Assembly: GCA_035308145.1 (NCBI GenBank)
Contig: DATGHD010000107.1
Span: 1-8,117, forward strand
From: Roseiarcus sp035308145
GTDB taxonomy: Bacteria; Pseudomonadota; Alphaproteobacteria; Rhizobiales; Beijerinckiaceae
Reading direction: 5' to 3'
Length of the DNA stretch: 8,117 nucleotides
Under the pieces are notes generated by a model. The model saw only the letters and a program-made list of their open reading frames with translations. It was not told where the DNA came from and did no database searches. The position numbers were made by a program, and so were the translations under genes. Positions 1-6,994 of the stretch are shown here, one piece after another (within the stretch, counting starts at the first letter, position 1; each line of letters begins with the position of its first letter).

Positions 1-2676
1 TCGGCGGGACGGACCGCTCGATATTACGCCGAAGAAGGCGGGCAAGGCCACGAGATAGGCGCAGCCGGCGATCTCAATGACGGCGCCGAGCCCGAAATTT
101 GTGGCGATCACCGGCGCCGCGGCGGCGCCGACCACCGAGAAGCAACCGTTAACGCCCCAGGCCCAGATGAACATATGGTCTTTGCCGAGCCGCCCAAGCG
201 TCGTCATCGCGGTCGGCATCGGGAAGCCCATCAGGAAAGCGGGCGGCGCGATGAGGGCGAAGGAGACCAGGAGCCTGAGCCCGTAAGGCAAGGCGCCGAT
301 GGCGTCGAGCGCGTTGTTCAGGAACAACGCGTAAAGGATGAGAAGCGCGCCGATCGCCACGAAGATTGGCGGCATGGCGACGCGCATGCGCGGCAAAATT
401 CGCTCCGACGTCAGGCTGCCGAGGCCGGAGAAAACCAGCATGCCGGTAATCAGGACTGAAGCGGACACCGTCGCATTGCCGAGCGCCATCACGAAATGGG
501 CGATGAGGCCCACCTCGACCATGATGTAGCCCGCTCCGAGGCAGGCGAAATAGACGATTGTCAGGAACTTGCCGGGCGTCTTGGAGAAGATCGCGCGCCA
601 GCCCCAGGCGACCGGAATGGCGAGCAGGGTGAAAGCCGTCAGGCAGGCGACGCCGAGCGTCGCCCAGATCAGCAGATAGCCCCACTCGTCCTGTAGCAAT
701 TCGAGGCGGTCGAGAATGCGCGGCAAATCGGCCGTTTTCACATAGGCGGCGAAATAAGGCGCGTCATTGGTGAGAGCTCGGGCGTTGAAGACGTAGCGCT
801 TGGCGATCTCAGGCCACTCGCCGTTGATCAGACTGTGCCAGGCGAGCCGCCCCATGATGGTCGCGGGCACGACGCCGTTGTCGGCGCCGGCGGTTTGGTC
901 GTCATTGGGCGCGGCCTGATCGGCAGGTCCGTTGGGGTCATTGCCGTCGCCGGCGTCGGCTGTGGCGACGGGGGCCGCCGGGCCGCCCGCCGCGCCGGAA
1001 AAGATCTGCGCGACATAGCCGTCGAGCGTGCGGTCGGTCGCCGTCCCGTCATAGAAAAATCCCGGCGAATAGATTTCGTCGAAGGACATCGCCTTCGTGT
1101 GAGCGCGAAGCTTGGCGACCTCCGCGTCGGTGAAACCGCCGCGCTTATAAAGCACTGTCGCGGTCGAAAGGTACGACGAGGCGACGAAGAAGGAATCGGC
1201 GATATGAGCCGGGTCGACGTCTTCGGCCGCCGCCGCCATGGTCGCATAGAGCTTGAGCACCGATTTCGGCGGCTCCTCCTTGTTCCAGAGGGTGACCGAG
1301 AGGACGCCGCCGTCGGCGAGCGCCTTCATATAGGTCTCCATCGCCTCGCGCGTATAAGGAAACTTTTCGACGATCGCGAAGCCGCCGGGATTGGAAAGGC
1401 CGACAGAATCGGCGAGCGAGAGATCGACGATGTCGAAGCGCTGGTCGGTATGGGCGAGAAAGTGCCGGCCCTCGTAATCGATGACCTTGACCTTGCTTAA
1501 TATGTCGTCGGTGAAGTCGGTGAAGACCTTGCTGTGAAAGGCGGCAAGCACGGCGCGGTTGCCTTCCGCGACCGTCACGTCCTTGGCGCCGGAGCGCAAC
1601 GCGACCGCCGTCGAAATGCCGCCGCCGAATTGCGTGATGAAGACTTTCGGGTCCTTCTTGATCACATAAGGGTAGTACATGGGCAGGAAACGGAAGTAGG
1701 CCGTGTCCTTGGCGGGCAGGTCGCGGATCACGCCGATCGGCCCGTCGCTGTCGATATACATGGCGAGATAGGCGTTGGCCGGCACGGCGGGTAGATTGAA
1801 AGCCGCGTTGTCCGAGAGACCCGGCGCAAAATGCAGGTACGAGCTCGAATAGGCTTCGATGTAGCCGAAGGGCGAAACGCTTTCGTAGACGCGCTTCGAA
1901 TCCGGGAATTTGCGGGCGTAGGCGACGCCCTTGTAGTCGTTGACCGCCAGTCGCGGCCAGCCGATCGCCGGCGCGACGATGAAGTGCGCGCTGAAAGCGA
2001 GCGCGGCGAGGACCGCGAAAGGCGCGAGCGACCATCGTCCGCCAGGGCCGAAGGCCCAGGCGGTCATCGCTGCGAGCCAAAGGGCGAGCGGGGCGGCGAT
2101 GAGATTTTCCGGCCTGAAAACATACATCGCGCCGAGAAAGATCAGGCCGCAAAGGCCTGAACCGGCGAGGTCGGCGAAATAGACCCGCCCGAAGGTGCGG
2201 TTGCTTTTCAGGAAGACGCAACCAAGGAAAACCGCGCCGGCGAGGAACGGCGTCAGGTCGACCAGGAAGATCTGCAAGAGCTTCCATTTCTGCGCCGGGT
2301 CGGAGACGAGAAAGATCGCGTTGAAGCCAAGCTGCTGAACATAGAGATTGGCGCCGACCGCCAGGGGCCCGAAAAGGGCGAGGGCGACGCTCGCCGCGCC
2401 GCGCCAGTTGCGTAAAAACCAATTCTTGGCGACGCACATGACAGCGCTCGTCAAGCCGAAGCCGAGCATGGCGAGGCTGACGACCAGTGAGCCGAAATGC
2501 GCCCAGCTGCCGACCGAAAAGACGCGCATCACGTCGATCTGCAACGCAATGACCGCGCCGGCGGCAAGGCCGACCGCGAGGTAAAGCGCGAGACGCTGCC
2601 GCCCTTCGAGAGAGACGTCGTCGTTCGCCGCAAGCGCGATAGGCGCCGCGTCGGCCGGGGCGAAGCGATCGTTCAT
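1..2676 (-). CDS. Membrane protein with central spermidine-synthase-like (SAM-fold) domain, partial at C-terminus
   Basis: An uninterrupted frame of 892 codons runs from an ATG at 2676 to the left edge, so the stop lies outside the window. AGGA sits 7 bases before the ATG. Hydrophobicity gives about six or seven membrane segments at residues 29-238, a soluble region at about 240-660, and further membrane segments at about 663-690, 703-725, 731-755, 769-789, 800-823 and 845-885. The soluble part has a Rossmann-like glycine loop (QFGGGISTA, about 349-357), an acidic residue after the next strand (VAEGNR, 369-374) and FDIVDLS (414-420). It ends with NDAPYF (637-642), comparable to the D-R-P-Y-F motif of fused spermidine synthases. 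The C-terminal words LGAGYIMVEVGLI, VFSGLGS and AWGVNGCFSVVG are typical of that family. The usual GGGDG aminopropyltransferase loop is altered, so real polyamine synthesis is doubtful and the substrate is unknown. Residues about 562-600 form an Ala/Asp/Asn/Pro/Gly-rich linker. Confidence 0.88.
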   Translation of the reverse strand, partial: MNDRFAPADAAPIALAANDDVSLEGRQRLALYLAVGLAAGAVIALQIDVMRVFSVGSWAHFGSLVVSLAMLGFGLTSAVMCVAKNWFLRNWRGAASVALALFGPLAVGANLYVQQLGFNAIFLVSDPAQKWKLLQIFLVDLTPFLAGAVFLGCVFLKSNRTFGRVYFADLAGSGLCGLIFLGAMYVFRPENLIAAPLALWLAAMTAWAFGPGGRWSLAPFAVLAALAFSAHFIVAPAIGWPRLAVNDYKGVAYARKFPDSKRVYESVSPFGYIEAYSSSYLHFAPGLSDNAAFNLPAVPANAYLAMYIDSDGPIGVIRDLPAKDTAYFRFLPMYYPYVIKKDPKVFITQFGGGISTAVALRSGAKDVTVAEGNRAVLAAFHSKVFTDFTDDILSKVKVIDYEGRHFLAHTDQRFDIVDLSLADSVGLSNPGGFAIVEKFPYTREAMETYMKALADGGVLSVTLWNKEEPPKSVLKLYATMAAAAEDVDPAHIADSFFVASSYLSTATVLYKRGGFTDAEVAKLRAHTKAMSFDEIYSPGFFYDGTATDRTLDGYVAQIFSGAAGGPAAPVATADAGDGNDPNGPADQAAPNDDQTAGADNGVVPATIMGRLAWHSLINGEWPEIAKRYVFNARALTNDAPYFAAYVKTADLPRILDRLELLQDEWGYLLIWATLGVACLTAFTLLAIPVAWGWRAIFSKTPGKFLTIVYFACLGAGYIMVEVGLIAHFVMALGNATVSASVLITGMLVFSGLGSLTSERILPRMRVAMPPIFVAIGALLILYALFLNNALDAIGALPYGLRLLVSFALIAPPAFLMGFPMPTAMTTLGRLGKDHMFIWAWGVNGCFSVVGAAAAPVIATNFGLGAVIEIAGCAYLVALPAFFGVISSGPSRR

Positions 2677-2683
2677 GAGAGGG

Positions 2684-2687
2684 TCCT
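2684..2687 (-). promoter_or_regulatory. Ribosome binding site of the spermidine-synthase-like gene
   Basis: AGGA read on the minus strand lies 7 bases upstream of the ATG at 2676. It supports that ATG as the start of the long membrane protein, although the frame stays open for some codons further upstream. Confidence 0.55.
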
Positions 2688-2755
2688 CAGCCGGACCGCA
2701 TGATCCTTTTCCCCGCCGGGCAGGGAGAAGAAAGTGCGCCGCGCGTCAAAAGACC

Positions 2756-3634
2756 TCAATTGTTATGCGTCCCCTTGATCTCTTCGCCCTCGAGCTTGGT
2801 GAAGGGGACGAAGGGGACGATCCTGCCGCCATAGATGTCGGAGCGGGCGACGGTCATCGTGCCGTCCTCGGCTTCGCTCTTGACGACTTTGAGCACGCGC
2901 TGCGCGCCAGGCGGTCCGACCGGAATGACCATGATCCCGTTGGGCTTGAGCTGCTGCAAAAGCGGCGGCGGAATATGGTCGATGCCGCAAGTGACGATGA
3001 TCTTGTCGAAGGGCGCGGCCTCCTCCCAACCATAGTAGCCGTCGGCGTTCTTGGAGGCGATCGACTTGAATTCGTTGTAGCCGCGATCAATCAAGGCGTC
3101 ATAGATCGAGCGGGTGCGCTCGGCGAGCGGCTTGATGATCTCGATTGTATAGACGTTGTACGTCAGGTGCGAGAGATAGGCCGATTGATAGCCGGAGCCG
3201 GTGCCAATCTCCAGCACCTTCTCGCCTTTCTTGACGTCGATCGTGGAGGTCATGCGCCCGACGATATGCGGGCCGGAGATCGTCACGCCGAAGCCGATGT
3301 CCAGAAAGGCGTGCTCGTAGGCGCGTCCGAGGTTCTGCTTCAGCACGAATTCCTCGCGCGGCGTCAGCAGGAAAGCTCGTTTGTTGCGCTCGTCCCAAAT
3401 GTCCTCGTTGCGCACCAAGGCGCCGAACCGGTCGAAGCGCTCGCCGAGATATTTGGGGTCTTCGGCGCGCTGCGAGACGCCCCATTTGATGAATTCCTCG
3501 CGGCTTCCCATCGGGGGAGCAAGGTCGAAGCTGAACGGCGTCGGCACGGTCGGCAGATTGGCCAAGGCCAAGCGCGGCGCAAGCGCGCTCGCGAGGAGAC
3601 CCGCCGAGCCGGCGAGGAATTGACGTCGAAGCAC
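2756..3634 (-). CDS. pcm: Protein-L-isoaspartate O-methyltransferase with twin-arginine signal peptide
   Basis: PCMT enzymes use S-adenosylmethionine to methylate isoaspartyl residues in aged proteins, starting their repair. With a GTG start at 3634 the product is 292 residues. Visible motifs are GFGVTISGPHIVGRM (114-128), matching the family's T-I-S-x-P-x-I-V-x-R-M, the SAM-binding motif VLEIGTGSGYQ (140-150), and APFDKIIVTCG with PPPLLQQLKPNGIMVIPVG (to about residue 240). The GTG is chosen because AGGAGG lies 6 bases before it. The first residues then read MLRRQFLAGSAGLLASALAPRL and end in A-L-A before Asn27. This is a twin-arginine (RRxFL) export signal with a plausible signal-peptidase site, so a periplasmic location is inferred. 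The frame also has an ATG at 3793, but the added 53 residues are low-complexity and would bury the signal. The membrane protein gene follows after 79 bases on the same strand, so an operon is possible. Cytosolic PCMT is the usual case, which makes this version atypical. Confidence 0.88.
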   Translation of the reverse strand: MLRRQFLAGSAGLLASALAPRLALANLPTVPTPFSFDLAPPMGSREEFIKWGVSQRAEDPKYLGERFDRFGALVRNEDIWDERNKRAFLLTPREEFVLKQNLGRAYEHAFLDIGFGVTISGPHIVGRMTSTIDVKKGEKVLEIGTGSGYQSAYLSHLTYNVYTIEIIKPLAERTRSIYDALIDRGYNEFKSIASKNADGYYGWEEAAPFDKIIVTCGIDHIPPPLLQQLKPNGIMVIPVGPPGAQRVLKVVKSEAEDGTMTVARSDIYGGRIVPFVPFTKLEGEEIKGTHNN

Positions 3635-3640
3635 CAAGCG

Positions 3641-3646
3641 CCTCCT
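3641..3646 (-). promoter_or_regulatory. Shine-Dalgarno that decides the pcm start
   Basis: A perfect AGGAGG on the minus strand lies 6 bases upstream of the GTG at 3634 and 3 bases upstream of an in-frame TTG at 3637. Spacing favours the GTG. No comparable site was noted before the in-frame ATG at 3793. Confidence 0.8.
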
Positions 3647-3704
3647 TGAGGACGAAGAATCAGCCGCGCCCCGCCCCGGCCGCAGCCTGCCCGCCTGATA
3701 AACC

Positions 3705-3721
3705 AAAAAGCGCCGCGGCGC
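3705..3721 (-). terminator. Possible weak intrinsic terminator after the GntR gene
   Basis: Read on the minus strand, the 12-base palindrome GCGCCGCGGCGC is followed directly by five T residues. It lies about 125 bases beyond the GntR gene stop and before pcm. The hairpin is short (4 bp stem with a 4-base loop), so this is a tentative call. Confidence 0.3.
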
Positions 3722-3828
3722 GACAGGAGAATCAGGCCGATCGACCAGGCTTCCCTTTTGCCGCCGATTGTCGCGATTGTGAGGCGATGTCATCGGCAGC
3801 GCGGTCTCTTCTCACGCTGAGGCGCCGG

Positions 3829-3859
3829 CCCGTCCCAGCTCTGCGCCTATCGGGACGGG
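3829..3859 (-). other. Stem-loop spanning the GntR gene stop codon
   Basis: Perfect 8-base inverted arms, CCCGTCCC at 3829-3836 and GGGACGGG at 3852-3859, enclose a 15-base loop that contains the TAG stop of the regulator gene. No T-run follows on the minus strand, so it is not a standard intrinsic terminator. It may be a transcript-end structure or chance in GC-rich DNA. Confidence 0.35.
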
Positions 3860-4572
3860 TCGTTCAGCGCCATCTCGGCTCCGACGCGCGGCGAGAGAAA
3901 GTCCTTGAGCTGGCGGACGATTTGACTGGCGTGTTGCGCGCCGAGGCGCTCGGCGCGCGGCGCGTCGCCTTTTTCGATCGCCGCAATCATCGCTTCGTGC
4001 TCGGCGACGAATTCATGGGGCAGGCGATCGCCGAAGCTGCGGTAGTACAGCCGGAGAAGACGTGTCCCCTCGTTCAAGAGGCGGGTGAAAAACTCGGCAT
4101 AATAGAGGTTGCCGCCCGCCGCCGCGATGGCGAGATGGAACTCCCGGTTGGTTTCGATCATCGCCATCGCGTCCGAGGCCTCGACGGCGAGGGAAAAGGC
4201 GCGCTGGCGATCGCGGAGCAATTGAAGGTGATGCGCCTCGCGTCGCTCCGCCGCCAGGCGCGTGGTCAGGCGGTACATCAAGGTCAGCGCGTCGAGGTAA
4301 TGGGGCAGGCTGGCGTAGTCGATCGCCGCGACGATGGTGTTGCGGTTGGGCAAGGTGCGCGCCAGGCCTTCGGCGACGAGCCGGACCAGCGCCTCGCGAA
4401 TGGGGGTGCGCGATAGCGAGAAGCGGCGCGAGAGGGTCGCCTCATCAAGAGGATCGCCGGGCGCGATCGCCATATCGAGAATGTCGCGCTTCAGCGCCTC
4501 GTAGACCGAGGTTGCGCCGGAGCCGCGCCGTGCGGCGCCCCCGTCGCTCCCTTGCGCTGAAGGCTTTGTCAT
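3847..4572 (-). CDS. GntR-family transcriptional regulator, FadR/FCD subfamily (probable hydroxyproline regulator)
   Basis: The protein has 241 residues, a normal length for the subfamily. The N-terminal winged helix (about residues 22-90) contains VYEALKRDILDMAIAPGD and the helix-turn-helix words EATLSRRFSLSRTPIREAL, both typical of GntR. The rest is an all-helical FCD ligand-binding domain with NREFHLAIAAAGGN, EHEAMIAAIEKGD and ERLGAQH. These carry the spaced histidines that bind a metal and carboxylate effector in this class. The first 20 residues are a Gly/Ala/Ser-rich tail with no recognisable motif. The gene is transcribed away from the deaminase and epimerase genes across a 132-base spacer. 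It therefore probably controls them in response to hydroxyproline or a pathway intermediate, and probably itself; this is inferred from position. The ATG at 4572 is preceded by AAGGG at short spacing. Confidence 0.92.
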   Translation of the reverse strand: MTKPSAQGSDGGAARRGSGATSVYEALKRDILDMAIAPGDPLDEATLSRRFSLSRTPIREALVRLVAEGLARTLPNRNTIVAAIDYASLPHYLDALTLMYRLTTRLAAERREAHHLQLLRDRQRAFSLAVEASDAMAMIETNREFHLAIAAAGGNLYYAEFFTRLLNEGTRLLRLYYRSFGDRLPHEFVAEHEAMIAAIEKGDAPRAERLGAQHASQIVRQLKDFLSPRVGAEMALNDPSR

Positions 4573-4597
4573 TGACCCTTGCTCTGCTGCTAACCTA

Positions 4598-4683
4598 ATG
4601 ACAAGCTAAATGATTCTGGCAATGTCGACAACATGTATTCTTTATTGACAAGCCATACAAGCTAAGATACAAACTGTCGACAA
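4598..4683. promoter_or_regulatory. Candidate operator cluster in the divergent spacer
   Basis: The spacer between the regulator and the deaminase gene is AT-rich against its surroundings and full of repeated words. The palindrome TGTCGACA plus a following A occurs at 4623-4631 and 4675-4683, 52 bases apart. ACAAGCTAA occurs at 4601-4609 and 4657-4665, and ACAAGC also at 4648-4653. ATACAA occurs at 4655-4660 and 4667-4672, and TGTAT at 4634-4638 forms an inverted pair with ATACA at 4655-4659. FadR-class regulators often bind TTGTATACAA-like sites, so the ATACAA/TGTAT words that overlap the promoter are the likeliest half-sites. The role of TGTCGACA is open. Confidence 0.5.
4645..4673 (+). promoter_or_regulatory. 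Sigma70-type promoter of the hydroxyproline genes
   Basis: A perfect -35 box TTGACA at 4645-4650 is followed after 17 bases by TACAAA at 4668-4673, a 4-of-6 match to the -10 consensus. Transcription would begin near 4680, leaving a short leader of roughly 25 bases before the deaminase ATG. The ATACAA words in the spacer and -10 region, and TGTCGACA around the start site, would suit repression by the adjacent GntR regulator. Confidence 0.6.
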
Positions 4684-4692
4684 TAAAAGCCG

Positions 4693-4698
4693 AGGGAG
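4693..4698 (+). promoter_or_regulatory. Ribosome binding site of the deaminase gene
   Basis: AGGGAG lies 6 bases upstream of the ATG at 4705, a good Shine-Dalgarno match that fixes this start. Confidence 0.65.
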
Positions 4699-4704
4699 CG
4701 GACG

Positions 4705-5637
4705 ATGCTGAATCCGAAGACAAGCTGGCAGGGCGTTTTCCCCGCCGTAACCACCCAGTTCCGGAGCGATTTTTCCGTCGATCTCGACGCCACCAGGCGC
4801 GTCGCCGAGGCCTTGGTCCGCGACGGCGTCTCAGGGCTGATCGCCTGCGGCACGGTGGGCGAGAATTGCTCCCTGACCCGTCATGAGAAGCTCGATGTGA
4901 TGGCGGCGCTCAAGGACGCGGCGAAGGGCAGAATTCCGGTCATTGCCGGCGTTGCAGAATATACCACCGCCTTCGCCGCCGAGGTTGCGCGCGAGGCGCA
5001 AAGGATTGGCCTCGATGGGCTGATGGCGATGCCGGCGATGGTCTATCCGGCAAAGCCCCGCGAGACGCTTGCGCATTTCCGCGGCCTTGCGGCGGCGAGC
5101 GACCTGCCGATCATGATCTACAACAACCCGCCGTCCTACCGGACCGACGTGACGCCGGCGATGCTGACGAGGCTCGTCGATGTCGACACAATCGTCGCCT
5201 TCAAGGAATCTTCAGGCGACACCCGCCGCTTCGTCGACGTCAAGACCATGACCGGCGACCGCTTCATCCCCTTCTGCGGTCTCGATGATGTGGTCCTGGA
5301 GAGCGTGATGCTCGGCGCCGTCGGCTGGGTCTCAGGCCTTTCCAACGTCTTTCCGCGCGAGGGCGAGACCCTGTTTCGGCTGGCCCGCGAGGGCCGCTTC
5401 GCCGAGGCGCGGCCGCTCTATCAATGGTTCATGCCGTTGCTCCATCTCGACGCTCGCCCGGACCTGGTCCAAGCCATCAAGCTTTGCGAGCGGATCGCCG
5501 GCCGCGGCGGCGATTTGACCCGGCCGCCGCGCCTGCCGCTCGACGCCGATGAGACCGCGGAGATTGAGGCGATCATGGCCAAGGCGTTGGCGACGCGTCC
5601 GAAGCTCCCCGACGTCGGCCTGCAAACGGCCGCTTGA
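4705..5637 (+). CDS. Probable delta1-pyrroline-4-hydroxy-2-carboxylate deaminase (DapA superfamily)
   Basis: This 310-residue protein belongs to the dihydrodipicolinate synthase / N-acetylneuraminate lyase superfamily, (beta/alpha)8 barrels that form a Schiff base with substrate. The Schiff-base lysine is Lys167 in VAFKESSGD, the conserved tyrosine is Tyr139 in IMIYNNPPSY, and the substrate loop is GTVGEN at 49-54 (TTGE in true DapA). The words GLMAMPAMVY, ESVMLGAVGWVSGL and PLLHLDARPDLVQAIKL resemble hydroxyproline-pathway members from memory of that family. The enzyme would deaminate and dehydrate the pyrroline made from cis-4-hydroxy-D-proline to alpha-ketoglutarate semialdehyde in the cytosol. 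The following epimerase gene and the divergent FCD regulator support this over lysine biosynthesis. It is the first gene of a likely two-gene unit, with its own promoter and a good ribosome binding site. A sugar-acid aldolase of the same fold is the main alternative. Confidence 0.87.
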   Translation: MLNPKTSWQGVFPAVTTQFRSDFSVDLDATRRVAEALVRDGVSGLIACGTVGENCSLTRHEKLDVMAALKDAAKGRIPVIAGVAEYTTAFAAEVAREAQRIGLDGLMAMPAMVYPAKPRETLAHFRGLAAASDLPIMIYNNPPSYRTDVTPAMLTRLVDVDTIVAFKESSGDTRRFVDVKTMTGDRFIPFCGLDDVVLESVMLGAVGWVSGLSNVFPREGETLFRLAREGRFAEARPLYQWFMPLLHLDARPDLVQAIKLCERIAGRGGDLTRPPRLPLDADETAEIEAIMAKALATRPKLPDVGLQTAA

Positions 5638-5698
5638 GATACGTTGCGTAAACAAAATCGGCGAGGCGTCTGAAAGCAAGATGGCGCCCTCTATTGAT

Positions 5699-5779
5699 CG
5701 TCATTGCGAGCAAAGCGAAGCGATCCAGGAATCACTGCGCGTCCTGGATTGCTTCGTCGCTCCGCTCTTCGCAATGACG
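5699..5779. repeat. Palindromic intergenic repeat, copy 1
   Basis: An imperfect inverted repeat of about 81 bases fills most of the 175-base gap between the deaminase and epimerase genes. The outer arms CGTCATTGCGA (5699-5709) and TCGCAATGACG (5769-5779) are exact complements. The inner arms ATCCAGGA (5723-5730) and TCCTGGAT (5742-5749) also match and leave an 11-base loop. The sequence matches a palindromic element that is widely scattered in Hyphomicrobiales genomes. It has no open frame of its own, but its translation gives the spurious HCEERSDEAI-type peptides often seen in annotations. Transcribed as part of the operon, it would fold into a long hairpin between the two genes and could affect message stability or the level of the downstream product. 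Confidence 0.88.
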
Positions 5780-5812
5780 GCGCCGGACGTTTCGGTGTAA
5801 ACAGAGTTCGCC

Positions 5813-6841
5813 ATGGCGCGCAGCGTCTTCTTCTGTATCGACGGACATACTTGCGGCAATCCGGTCAGGGTCGTGACCGGCGGCTCCGTGCCGCGCCTCG
5901 AAGGCGCCACCATGTTCGAGCGCCGCCAGCACTTCCTCGCCGAATTCGACTGGATTCGGAAGAGCCTCTGTTTCGAGCCGCGCGGCCATGACATGATGTC
6001 GGGATCGATCCTCTATCCGCCGACCCGGGCGGATTGCGACGTCGGCGTGCTCTTCATCGAGACGTCGGGCTGTCTGCCGATGTGCGGCCATGGCGCCATC
6101 GGCACCGTGACGACGATCATCGAACATGGCCTCGTCAGTCCACGCGAGGCCGGCGTGCTCCGCCTCGATACGCCGGCTGGCCCCGTCGAGGCGAGGTACC
6201 AGGCGGATGGCCCCTATGTTGCAAGCGTCAAGCTTACCAATGTGCCGTCGTTTCTCCTCGGCCGCGACTACGAGGTCGAGGTCGAAGGGTTGGGCGTTCT
6301 CCGCGTCGATGTCGCCTATGGCGGCAATTTCTACGTCATCGTCGAGCCGCAGGAAGGCTTCGCCGATCTCGTGGACCTGACGCCGTCCGACATCCTGCGT
6401 CTAAGCCCGCGGCTGCGCCGCGCGTTCAATGAGCGCCATCGAATCGTTCACCCGGAAAATCCGGCGCTTAATCGTCTGACCCACGTCCTCTGGACCGGCA
6501 GACCGCTCAAATCCGGATCAACAGCAAGAAACGCCGTCTTCTATGGCGACAAGGCCATTGATCGCTCGCCCTGCGGCACTGGCACTTCGGCGCGCATGGC
6601 GCAGCTCCACGCGACGGGGCGGCTCGGCGTCGGCGAGCCCTTCGTCCACGAAAGCATCATCGGCACGACATTCACCGGCCGCGTCGAGCGCTTAGCCATG
6701 GTCGGCGGCAAGCCAGCGATCGTACCTTCAATCGACGGCTGGGCGCGCGTCACCGGGCTCAACACGATTTTCGTCGACGAGCGCGACCCGCTGTGGCGCG
6801 GCTTCCAATTGGCCGATGAGACGTCGCCGCAAGGCTCTTAA
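5813..6841 (+). CDS. 4-hydroxyproline epimerase (proline racemase family)
   Basis: The enzyme interconverts trans-4-hydroxy-L-proline and cis-4-hydroxy-D-proline without cofactor, using two cysteines as acid and base. Both are present: Cys91 in CLPMCGHGAIG and Cys254 in DRSPCGTGTSAR. The second cysteine argues against trans-3-hydroxyproline dehydratase, which carries threonine there. IDGHTCGNPVR (9-19), FEPRGHDMMSGSILYPP (54-70) and DVAYGGNFY (166-174) are characteristic of the epimerase branch. The length of 342 residues is normal for the family. An in-frame TAA at 5798-5800 leaves the ATG at 5813 as the only ATG start. Its ribosome binding site is poor (AGAG only), so expression may depend on the upstream gene or on the repeat hairpin just before it. 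It is the second gene after the deaminase, consistent with hydroxyproline catabolism. Proline racemase proper is a less likely alternative. Confidence 0.93.
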   Translation: MARSVFFCIDGHTCGNPVRVVTGGSVPRLEGATMFERRQHFLAEFDWIRKSLCFEPRGHDMMSGSILYPPTRADCDVGVLFIETSGCLPMCGHGAIGTVTTIIEHGLVSPREAGVLRLDTPAGPVEARYQADGPYVASVKLTNVPSFLLGRDYEVEVEGLGVLRVDVAYGGNFYVIVEPQEGFADLVDLTPSDILRLSPRLRRAFNERHRIVHPENPALNRLTHVLWTGRPLKSGSTARNAVFYGDKAIDRSPCGTGTSARMAQLHATGRLGVGEPFVHESIIGTTFTGRVERLAMVGGKPAIVPSIDGWARVTGLNTIFVDERDPLWRGFQLADETSPQGS

Positions 6842-6994
6842 CATCGATCCATTGCCATTAATTTCTTCTCGCGCAAAATGCTCGCCAAGCAATCAATGAG
6901 AAGGTGACGCTGAAAATCAGCGCCGGCTTCAGATCTGTTTTAGTCGAATATCTCCGGCGCGCTTCGTGACCTAAATCAGCGCGGGTCTTGGGCT

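Noticed and set aside
149..685. 178-codon minus-strand open frame
   Set aside because: Out of frame with the membrane protein gene; His/Arg-rich composition typical of a GC-rich shadow.
835..1500. 221-codon plus-strand open frame
   Set aside because: Antisense shadow of the membrane protein gene with no recognisable motif.
1145..2437. 430-codon minus-strand open frame
   Set aside because: It is an Arg/Pro-rich shadow of the membrane protein gene, which reads in another frame of the same strand with convincing membrane segments and family motifs.
2675..3649. 324-codon plus-strand open frame
   Set aside because: Lies antisense to pcm over its whole length; pcm has clear SAM-binding motifs and this frame has none.
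3635..3793. N-terminal extension of pcm to the ATG at 3793
   Set aside because: The 53 added residues are low-complexity, and a perfect Shine-Dalgarno precedes the internal GTG that yields a clean Tat signal.
3646..4416. 256-codon plus-strand open frame
   Set aside because: Antisense to the GntR gene, whose helix-turn-helix and FCD motifs are clear.
5616..5632. CGGCC/GGCCG hairpin at the end of the deaminase gene
   Set aside because: The stem is only 5 bp, lies within coding sequence and has no T-run, so it is not called a terminator.
5704..6127. Small open frames on both strands in and beside the first repeat
   Set aside because: Their peptides (HCEERSDEAI and related words) are the known translation artefacts of this palindromic repeat, and the rest is epimerase shadow.
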